Origin: Verrucomicrobiales bacterium | GTDB lineage: Bacteria > Verrucomicrobiota > Verrucomicrobiia > Verrucomicrobiales > DEV007 | DNA length: 64,000 nt | Direction: 5' to 3' | Assembly: GCA_029213005.1 (NCBI GenBank) | Contig: JARGPI010000001.1 | Span: forward strand, 62,001-126,000 | Part shown: piece after piece, positions 8,676 to 15,436 of the stretch | Numbering within the stretch: the stretch's first letter is position 1 | Layout: the number at the start of each line of letters is the position of its first letter | The notes under the pieces: model-generated | Seen by the model: only the letters and a program-made list of their open reading frames with translations | Told to the model about the DNA's origin: nothing | Database searches by the model: none | Program-made: the position numbers and the translations under genes

Positions 8676-10121
8676 ATGATCAGATTACGCTCCTTTCTTT
8701 CCATAGCACTCCTAACCGCAGTGATCCTGCCCATGGCTCAAGCCCAGTCTCAGATCCCGAGCTGGTCGTTTCAGTTGGAAGGACCTATCGAGGTGCGGGG
8801 AAAAACCTATAACATTGTGGACCTCGATTTTTGCAGTGATTTCGATCTGGGTAGACTGCGCGTGATCGGGACGAAACCGATTGCCTATGTGAGTTCACAA
8901 TACGAAAAGTGGCGGCCAGACGAAGCTGAGATTCCTGAGGCGGACCGGGGCACCAAGATTTCGGGAGGCGAACAGTGGATTAACAGTCAGTCGAAGACAG
9001 TGCGGGCGATTATGAAACGCAGGATCGCTCTCGCAAAAAAGAGGGGATTTCACGGAATCGTTTTCGATAGCATCGATTTTACCGATGAGGAAACGGGGTT
9101 TGACAGTTCCAGTGAGGCTGTCGGGGATTATATAGACTTTTTGATTAAAGAATCTCATCTCGCCGGTCTGAAATTTGCTTTAAAGGGTGCGACTGGATAC
9201 CTTGATCGTTTTAAAGATGCGGCCGATTTCTTTGTGACGGATAGTGGGATTTCCGGCGAATCGCTCAGTCTCTATAGCGGGATTACCAAACCGATCTTTA
9301 ATTACGAATCACGACTACCGAAAAAGGATGTGGATCGCTATCCCAATGTCTATTCGATTGTAAAAAAAGGAGGGAAGCTGAACAAAAACGAAGAGGTAAT
9401 CAGTACCAATGCGGTTCCAAATTTACCGGTCACGGAAGACCCCGAATCGATTGTTTCCTGGTCGATTCAATATGAGAAAAAGATTGTTCCTCGAAATAAA
9501 GATTTCCACGTCGTCGATTTGTTCGAAGTCTCCGATGCCGATCTCGCGCTTCTGAGATCTCAGGGCACCAAAACGATTGCCTACTTCAGTTCACAGTTCG
9601 AGGACTGGCGTGATGATATCACCGGCTTTCCGGATGCGGATATCGGAAAGAATCTCGATGACTGGGACGGTGAACGCTGGATCAATCCCTATTCCGAACC
9701 GATTCGAAAAATTATGATCGAGCGAATCAAGCTCGCGAAGAAGCGGGGGTTCTATGGTATCGATGTAGATAACGTTGACTTCTATCACTTCGAAACGGGT
9801 TTTGATAATTCGAAGAAAGCGTCGCTGGAATACATTCGATTTTTCATCGCCGAGGCAAAAAAATATGATCTGAAATTTTCGCTTAAGAATGCCACCGATC
9901 TGGCCTATCAGCTACGGGATGAGGTAGATTTCTACCAGAACGAGGAGGGGATCGAGTATAACGAGCTTCACAAGTATATCGGTGTTGGTAAACCGGTTTT
10001 CAATATTGAATATAAGAAACCCAAACCCGGGGTTTATTTCCCGGGGATCTATTCAATTTACAAAGCCAACTATGAAATGGATGGAAGAGAAGTGGTGATT
10101 TATCCCATCACAGCGGAGTAG
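8676..10121 (+). CDS. exported GH114-like protein with two tandem domains
   Basis: A 481-residue exported protein (signal peptide about residues 1-24, ending MAQAQS). Two copies of one domain follow, at about residues 28-240 and 262-475. Each has a V-D-L-strand (NIVDLDFCSDFD; HVVDLFEVSDAD), then GTKPIAYVSSQYEKW or GTKTIAYFSSQFEDW, then QWIN/RWIN, then ALAKKRGFHGI or KLAKKRGFYGI. This matches the TIM-barrel family of endo-alpha-1,4-polygalactosaminidase (GH114) and related proteins, where the GIDVDNVDFY-type segment carries acidic active-site residues. The second copy keeps GIDVDNVD and GERW; the first has GIVFDSID and GEQW, so it may be degenerate. Substrate is unknown; galactosamine-containing polysaccharide is the family expectation. 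Confidence 0.75.
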   Translation: MIRLRSFLSIALLTAVILPMAQAQSQIPSWSFQLEGPIEVRGKTYNIVDLDFCSDFDLGRLRVIGTKPIAYVSSQYEKWRPDEAEIPEADRGTKISGGEQWINSQSKTVRAIMKRRIALAKKRGFHGIVFDSIDFTDEETGFDSSSEAVGDYIDFLIKESHLAGLKFALKGATGYLDRFKDAADFFVTDSGISGESLSLYSGITKPIFNYESRLPKKDVDRYPNVYSIVKKGGKLNKNEEVISTNAVPNLPVTEDPESIVSWSIQYEKKIVPRNKDFHVVDLFEVSDADLALLRSQGTKTIAYFSSQFEDWRDDITGFPDADIGKNLDDWDGERWINPYSEPIRKIMIERIKLAKKRGFYGIDVDNVDFYHFETGFDNSKKASLEYIRFFIAEAKKYDLKFSLKNATDLAYQLRDEVDFYQNEEGIEYNELHKYIGVGKPVFNIEYKKPKPGVYFPGIYSIYKANYEMDGREVVIYPITAE

Positions 10122-10125
10122 ATCT

Positions 10126-10941
10126 TTACTTCGCCGCTTCCCAGGCTTCGTCCATTTGCTCGAGGGTGGCCTCTTCGAGGGGCACTCCGTTTTCAGCGAG
10201 GCTATTCTCAATTTTTTGAAACCGGTCGACGAATTTTCGATTGGCCGCGTCGAGAAGTAACTCGGCCTGATTTCCAGTTTTGCGGGCGATATTAACAACC
10301 GCAAAGAGGAGATCTCCAATCTCTTCGGCGATGGCATCGGCATCGCCGGAAGCCAGAGCCTCGGCGACCTCGTCCGTTTCCTCGCGGATCTTATCCATCA
10401 CGGGATTCAGTTCCGGCCAGTCAAAGCCAACCTTGGCGACTTTCTTCTGAATTTTCTGGGCGGCCATCAGAGCGGGGAGGCCTTCGTTGGCGTTTTTCAG
10501 GATTGTACCCTGTACAGTGGGAGACTGTACAGGGTGCAATCCGCCGGATTTTTCAGTGGCTTTGATTTTATCCCATTGGGTGATGACCGCATCGGGATCG
10601 TCGACCACGGCGTCGCCGAAGACATGGGGGTGACGTCGGATCAATTTTTCGCAGATGGCGGAAGCGATGTCATCGAAGTCAAAAGCTCCGGTTTCCGAGG
10701 CCAGTTCTGCGTGGAAGACCGGTTGTAAAAGGATGTCACCCAGTTCATCGACCAGTTCATCTGGGTTGCCAGTTTTTATCGCGGCAGCGACTTCGTAGGC
10801 TTCCTCAATCAAATGCGGCGCGAGTGATTCGTGAGTTTGCTCGGCGTCCCAGGGACAGCCTCCGGGCGCGCGGAGGAGGTGCATGATCTGGCGGAGACGA
10901 TCAATCGGCGGCTGATCAGCCGTTGGAATCGGATGTGGCAT
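10126..10941 (-). CDS. mazG: nucleoside triphosphate pyrophosphohydrolase MazG
   Basis: Hydrolyses (d)NTPs to monophosphates plus pyrophosphate, a house-cleaning and stringent-response-related activity. Two MazG domains are visible, each with the metal-binding pattern: EEAYE and DELGD in the first (after LRAPGGCPWD), EETDE and EEIGD in the second. The linker between them contains an in-frame palindromic element (10502-10540) that encodes HPVQSPTVQGTI in front of LKNANEGLPALMAAQKIQKK. The start at 10941 is chosen because the family signature begins about 20 residues later; an in-frame codon at 10974 would add 11 residues. The gene converges on the GH114-like gene with 4 bases between stops. 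Confidence 0.92.
   Translation of the reverse strand: MPHPIPTADQPPIDRLRQIMHLLRAPGGCPWDAEQTHESLAPHLIEEAYEVAAAIKTGNPDELVDELGDILLQPVFHAELASETGAFDFDDIASAICEKLIRRHPHVFGDAVVDDPDAVITQWDKIKATEKSGGLHPVQSPTVQGTILKNANEGLPALMAAQKIQKKVAKVGFDWPELNPVMDKIREETDEVAEALASGDADAIAEEIGDLLFAVVNIARKTGNQAELLLDAANRKFVDRFQKIENSLAENGVPLEEATLEQMDEAWEAAK
10502..10540. repeat. dispersed palindromic element, copy 2, in frame inside mazG
   Basis: Left arm ATTGTACCCTGTACA (10502-10516), 9-nt spacer (10517-10525), right arm TGTACAGGGTGCAAT (10526-10540): 15-nt arms with one mismatch (A to G). On the coding strand it reads HPVQSPTVQGTI without disturbing the frame. On that strand the arm is followed by a flank ending GAAAAACG, close to the TCGAAAACG seen after the arm of copies 1 and 4. 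Confidence 0.9.
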
Positions 10942-11004
10942 CCGGGAAAGTGAATCAAATCTGGAAATCGACAAATAGGAATTCGAATCCCGGGACGCGA
11001 GACT

Positions 11005-11604
11005 CTAGATCAATCGCTTTTCGAGGTAAAGGTCGTCGAACGAGGTGCCGTCTTCCGGCTCTTCCTCGACGTAATCGGCCAGGATCTGGCAGACTTGGTG
11101 CTTTTTCTCTTCCACTCCGTTTTCCACAGCGATGTCGTGAACCTCGTGATCCAGTTTGTCGAAGGAAGCCATCATTTGTTCAAACCTTTCCGCCTGCCGA
11201 ATCAGTTGAAGATGAAGCTGGTTGGTCTGCACGGCGTTTTTTACCCGGATTAAAACTTCGCCGGCCTGGAAAGGCTTGGTGATAAAGTCGGTGGCACCCT
11301 GAGTGATGGTCCGCTGGCAGGTGTCATTATCGGTCATTCCGGTGATCATGATGATCGGAATGTTGGGTAACTTTTTCCGGATATCCTGGCAGATCTGGAT
11401 CCCGCTGACCTCCGGCATGTTAACGTCGAGGAGGATCGCATCCGGCTCGTGCTGCTCGCAGAGATCCAGCGTCTCGAGCGGGCAACCGGTCGCGACTACC
11501 GTGTTGCCTGCTTTCTTCAGGATTTGTCCCAGAAGTTGCCGAACGGATTGGTCGTCGTCAACAATGAGAATCGTTCCGGTTAGTTGCGAGCTTTCCTTAA
11601 TCAT
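11005..11604 (-). CDS. response regulator with single receiver domain and helical tail
   Basis: Residues 10-125 form a CheY-like receiver: acidic pocket ILIVDDDQ, phospho-acceptor Asp in AILLDVNMPEVSG, the conserved T in IIMITGMT, and Lys in DFITKPFQAGEVLIRVKNAV. The remaining 75 residues are helical and charged (RQAERFEQMMASFDKLDHEV) with no DNA-binding or enzymatic domain, so it is likely a signalling relay or protein-interaction regulator. No histidine kinase is adjacent. The ATG at 11604 is preferred to a TTG 12 bases upstream. Confidence 0.85.
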   Translation of the reverse strand: MIKESSQLTGTILIVDDDQSVRQLLGQILKKAGNTVVATGCPLETLDLCEQHEPDAILLDVNMPEVSGIQICQDIRKKLPNIPIIMITGMTDNDTCQRTITQGATDFITKPFQAGEVLIRVKNAVQTNQLHLQLIRQAERFEQMMASFDKLDHEVHDIAVENGVEEKKHQVCQILADYVEEEPEDGTSFDDLYLEKRLI

Positions 11605-11683
11605 TATTGCTACCAATATAACAATAATGCAGAGAATGTAAAATTTATTGTATTTATAGTGACGCCTCCTTCTTTGAGAGACG

Positions 11684-12244
11684 TCACTTCACCGCGTTTT
11701 CGATCGCTTCGACGAAATTCTCGTCGTAGGGATCGGTGCTGGTTGGAAATCGGCGAAGGAGTTTTCCGTCTTTACCGACAAGAAACTTTTCGAAGTTCCA
11801 TCCGATTTCGCCGGTTTTGTCCGGGTTATCAGCGGTGGTGAGGTATTTGAAGAGTTCTGATTTGTTTTCCCCTTTGACGCTGCCTTTGGCAAATATCGGA
11901 AAGGTGACCTGGTATTCCGTGGAGCAGAAAGTTTTGATCTCCTCGTTAGAATCCGGTTCCTGAGCGCCGAATTCATTACTGGGAAATCCCATGACGACGA
12001 GTCCTTTGTCTTTGAAATGCTCACTTAACGCCTGAAGCCCTTCATATTGGGACGTCGCGCCGCATTGGGATGCAACATTGACGATTAGGAGCGCTTTCCC
12101 TTTGAACTGGGAGAAATCGACCTCTTTACCCTCAATCGAGGTTTCTTTTGTCGAATAAATCGATTTTGGAGAGCTGTCGTCGGCGAAGAGAAACATACCG
12201 CCGCATAGGACGAAAACGGGTGCGAAGAATGATAGAAATTTCAT
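11684..12244 (-). CDS. glutathione peroxidase family protein, exported
   Basis: A 186-residue thiol peroxidase of the GPx family with an N-terminal signal peptide (residues 1-21), so probably periplasmic. The active-site Cys is C61 in NVASQCGATSQY; a second Cys in KTFCSTEYQVTFPIF and the Trp-Asn in IGWNFEKFLV complete the catalytic setting. Bacterial Cys-type members usually use thioredoxin rather than glutathione as reductant. It follows the SDR gene after 3 bases, suggesting one transcript. A weak hairpin (GTGACG/CGTCAC, 11659-11687) overlaps its stop codon. Confidence 0.9.
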   Translation of the reverse strand: MKFLSFFAPVFVLCGGMFLFADDSSPKSIYSTKETSIEGKEVDFSQFKGKALLIVNVASQCGATSQYEGLQALSEHFKDKGLVVMGFPSNEFGAQEPDSNEEIKTFCSTEYQVTFPIFAKGSVKGENKSELFKYLTTADNPDKTGEIGWNFEKFLVGKDGKLLRRFPTSTDPYDENFVEAIENAVK

Positions 12245-12247
12245 GGT

Positions 12248-13021
12248 TTAGCGGATGTTCATGTAACCACCATCAAGTGGGAAGGCCTGTCCGGTGATGA
12301 AGCTTGAGTCATCGCAGCACAGGTAGAGCGCCATTTCGGCAACCTCGGAGGGAAGAGCCATCCGGCCGATCGGCTGTGCTTCGGACAATTTCTGGAACAT
12401 TTCCTCTTTGTTATCGGGATAATTTTTCTCGAGGTATCCATCGACAAATGGGGTGTGAACCCGGGCCGGACAGATGCAGTTACAGCGGATCCCTTCTTTG
12501 ATGTAGTCTGCGGCGATCGAAAACGTCATGGTATGAACGGCTCCTTTGCTGGTGGAGTAAGCAAAGCGGTCCGGCAATCCCGCGATGGCTGCGACGCTCG
12601 ACATATTGAGGATGGCACCGCTCTTTTGCTCCAACATTTTGGGAATAATGGCGTGCAGACAGTGGTAGACGCCCTTCACATTGACATTGAGGATCCGGTC
12701 AAAATCTTCAGGCGAAGTGGTCGCAACCGTTCCAATATGAGCGATTCCCGCATTGTTAACGAGGACATCGATTGAGTCGAATCCTCCGAGAACGGAATCG
12801 ACAGCCGCGAGAACGGAATCGTAATTGGAAACATCGCACTTGTAAAAAATCGCCGATTGGCCCCGACCGTTGATTTCCGCTTCGGTGGCTTTTCCGCCCT
12901 TCTCATCGAAATCGAAGATCGCGACGTTAGCGCCAGCTTTGGCAAAGGTTTCCGAGATCGCTTTCCCGATGCCGGAACCGCCTCCTGTTACAATCGCTGT
13001 TTTTCCTACCAGTTTAGACAT
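12248..13021 (-). CDS. short-chain dehydrogenase/reductase
   Basis: A 257-residue classical SDR. Visible are the NAD(P)-binding motif TGGGSGIGKA (residues 11-20), the NNAG motif near residue 90, the catalytic Ser in NMSSVAAIAG and Tyr-x3-Lys in AYSTSKGA. The Asp in IFDFDEK after the second strand suggests NAD(H) preference. The C-terminal FITGQAFPLDGGYMNIR is typical of FabG-like and sugar-alcohol dehydrogenases. Substrate cannot be assigned. Likely cotranscribed with the peroxidase gene downstream. Confidence 0.9.
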   Translation of the reverse strand: MSKLVGKTAIVTGGGSGIGKAISETFAKAGANVAIFDFDEKGGKATEAEINGRGQSAIFYKCDVSNYDSVLAAVDSVLGGFDSIDVLVNNAGIAHIGTVATTSPEDFDRILNVNVKGVYHCLHAIIPKMLEQKSGAILNMSSVAAIAGLPDRFAYSTSKGAVHTMTFSIAADYIKEGIRCNCICPARVHTPFVDGYLEKNYPDNKEEMFQKLSEAQPIGRMALPSEVAEMALYLCCDDSSFITGQAFPLDGGYMNIR

Positions 13022-13051
13022 GCGCCAAGAATAGAGAACCCTCGATACGAA

Positions 13052-14590
13052 TCAAACAAAATGACGCCTGACAGACTCACTTATCCAAGTGACGAAAAAG
13101 ATCCCCCAGGACAGAATCTGAGTGGCGTAAAATCCGCCCCAACGGAGATTGGCAAGCGGGGTATCGCCCAGGGTGTGAAAATCCAGGTAGTTCAAAGGAA
13201 GCAGCAGGCTGAGTAAAACCCAGGAAAGGCGGTTTTGAAATGGGGCAAACGCCAGGGCCCAGCAGAAATACCACGGAAAGGCGGTGGGGCTGAGGACAAA
13301 AAGTGCGGCGATCACAGCAAAGCATTTCCAGCCGATACCCGTGCCCTTGTTTAGGGAAAGCGTGCACACGGTTCCGAACAGTAACAGGGCGGCAATGGAT
13401 TTAGATATCGCAAATTGGTCGTCCCGAAACCAACTGAGTAATTTATCGATCAGAGAGAAGAGACCCGGACTGTATTGCCAGTGCTCCTGATAGGTTGACA
13501 AGCCCCTGAACAATTCCGCCCAGCCCGTGTTGTTCCAGAAATAGTACGGTAGAAATCCGAGAAAAACGACGGCACAGAAACTAAGTAACCCAGTCCAGAG
13601 GATTGGCGATTTCGAATAGTTCAGTAATCGCTGTGCGATAGGTGCCCGGGAACTCGTTTGATCGTGAATATAGATTAAGAGAACGGGAAGAAAGAGAACC
13701 GCAAAATATTTAGTCAACGTCCCGAGAGCGAGCACCACTCCGACTAACATTGCCTTGCGAATGGCGGGCCGATAGGACAGGGCCAGAAGTAATGCGAGAA
13801 GAAGTAGAAAAATGGCGATCGAATCGTAATGGCCCGAATTTGAAAACTCCTTTACCGGGAGCGGGTTCCAGGCGTATAGAATCGCCCATATTGGAGGCCG
13901 ATTCAGTTTTGTAAGGATCAGTAGAATTAGAAAAATTGAACCGATATCGAAGATCGCGAATACCAGTTTGATTAAGGCTGGAGAATCACTTTGACCTACC
14001 TGACAAAGAGTGAAAACCCACTGAGCCGCCGGCGGGTAAATCGTCGTGACGGCCGGGTGACTGACACGGTCAAAGAGCGCCGGGTTGTCGTCTCTAAGCG
14101 TAATGAGCCGGTCGAGTAGTTCAGATTCATGATCCGTGAATTCCCGGCCTCGCCAGGTAACTCCGGTGGTTTCGTCACGGAATTCAAATTTGATTTCTTT
14201 TTCGTAGAGCATCAACGCCCCCGGTTCGAACCGGTAGGGATTAATTCCGGCGCGGGCGGTTTTTCCATCCCACAGATAGCGATAAAAATCACTCTCGTGA
14301 ATCGGCTCGCCGGGGATGGCGATGAGTCGCAGCAAAATGGCTATAGTTAAGATCACCGGGCTGACCCGGCGAGATATTTTGTCTTTGAGATAGAGGAGGC
14401 AGCCGATCAGATTAAGTCCCAGAAGTCCTTGAATGATCACGAAGGGCCAGGTTGGGGTCGCATCATTCGGGGTCTCGTAGGAGAAACCCTCCGTCCAGAC
14501 TCCGCGACTAATCAGAGTCAACAGCATCCAGCCGAGAATTTGGAAAATCCCGCAGCCGAGCAGAATCCGGATCGGTGGAGCTGGTTTCAT
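13052..14590 (-). CDS. polytopic membrane glycosyltransferase (GT87/PIG-M-like, DUF2029 type)
   Basis: A 512-residue integral membrane protein with roughly 10-12 hydrophobic segments. A conserved first loop, ESDFYRYLWDGKTARAGINPY, has the acidic pair and the WDG-G-NPY pattern of GT-C mannosyltransferases that use polyprenyl-phosphate sugars (GT87, DUF2029, PIG-M-like). A further loop with SHPAVTTIYPPAAQW is also typical. The role would be sugar addition to a lipid-linked or surface glycan on the outer face of the inner membrane. Donor and acceptor are unknown. Confidence 0.7.
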   Translation of the reverse strand: MKPAPPIRILLGCGIFQILGWMLLTLISRGVWTEGFSYETPNDATPTWPFVIIQGLLGLNLIGCLLYLKDKISRRVSPVILTIAILLRLIAIPGEPIHESDFYRYLWDGKTARAGINPYRFEPGALMLYEKEIKFEFRDETTGVTWRGREFTDHESELLDRLITLRDDNPALFDRVSHPAVTTIYPPAAQWVFTLCQVGQSDSPALIKLVFAIFDIGSIFLILLILTKLNRPPIWAILYAWNPLPVKEFSNSGHYDSIAIFLLLLALLLALSYRPAIRKAMLVGVVLALGTLTKYFAVLFLPVLLIYIHDQTSSRAPIAQRLLNYSKSPILWTGLLSFCAVVFLGFLPYYFWNNTGWAELFRGLSTYQEHWQYSPGLFSLIDKLLSWFRDDQFAISKSIAALLLFGTVCTLSLNKGTGIGWKCFAVIAALFVLSPTAFPWYFCWALAFAPFQNRLSWVLLSLLLPLNYLDFHTLGDTPLANLRWGGFYATQILSWGIFFVTWISESVRRHFV

Positions 14591-14651
14591 ATCGTCCCGA
14601 CATTCGAAACGATTAGTGTCTCATAAGCAAACAGGAATCCCGGCGATTTTC

Positions 14652-15287
14652 TTAATCGTCGCCTTTTCCACTGAAGAATTCATTGGCCGCGTTAAGGAGC
14701 GCTTCGAAAAAATTGGCAAGTGAATCCCACCAGTTTTCGCTGGAACCGTCACCCGAACTCTCGCCGGACGAATCGCCGCTGGAGCTTCCTGAACTGGAAC
14801 CGGAGCTTCCCGAGCTGGAACCTACCGTAGTTGATCCGGAACTGCCGGAGCTACCCGAAGAACCGGAGCTGCCACTGGAGGAGCCTACAGACCCTGAATC
14901 ATCGTCATCTTCAACATCGTCGTCGTCATCGTCATCGTCACCCGCGAGAAGATCAGCGAGGACATCGCCGGTAGACTCCGATTCACCGGAACTGGAACCG
15001 CTATCGTCACCGGACGCGCTATCGTCGGGTTCACTGGCTGAGGAGGCTGATGCAGCGCCGCCAACTCCAAAAACCGCAGCCTGTTGCGCCGGGCTTAAGC
15101 GTGCCAGGGTCCGGGCAAGGCTCATGGCATAGTTGTGGTAATTTTCGGCCGGCATTCCGCTACTGACCGAAATCTGGTTAGCGAGATAATTAGAGGATTC
15201 CGAACTCTCAGTAATAACCTGAGACTTCCCGACCCCGATAGGGGAGAGGGAAAACAGCAAAAACAGAGCTGCGAATTGGAATCTCAT
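14652..15287 (-). CDS. exported Ser/Gly/Asp-rich low-complexity protein
   Basis: A 211-residue protein with a signal peptide (about residues 1-22), a short folded segment (NYHNYAMSLARTLARLSPAQQ), then a long low-complexity region of SSG repeats interrupted by a run of acidic residues (seven Asp, then VEDDDD). The C-terminus NWWDSLANFFEALLNAANEFF is amphipathic. The acidic tract could bind calcium and the SSG region could be a flexible or glycosylated linker; both are inference. I do not recognise a family. The opposite strand is also open over 150 codons, but only as an expected mirror of the skewed composition. Confidence 0.65.
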   Translation of the reverse strand: MRFQFAALFLLFSLSPIGVGKSQVITESSESSNYLANQISVSSGMPAENYHNYAMSLARTLARLSPAQQAAVFGVGGAASASSASEPDDSASGDDSGSSSGESESTGDVLADLLAGDDDDDDDDVEDDDDSGSVGSSSGSSGSSGSSGSSGSTTVGSSSGSSGSSSGSSSGDSSGESSGDGSSENWWDSLANFFEALLNAANEFFSGKGDD

Positions 15288-15436
15288 TAGTTGATTTGAC
15301 GAATCATAGCTCTATTTATTATGAAATCAAGAAAAAACATAATTATCATATTTGAAAGAAGATCGTTTCAGGAGTGATGAAATCCGGAATTTTGATCTTT
15401 CGTCGGGGAAGGATTCTCTTAAGCTGAGTCGTTATT

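Noticed and set aside
14683..15132. 149-codon Pro/Glu/Leu-rich open frame on the plus strand
   Set aside because: Mirror of the SSG/Asp repeats of the opposite gene, which has a signal peptide; no start context or homology pattern.
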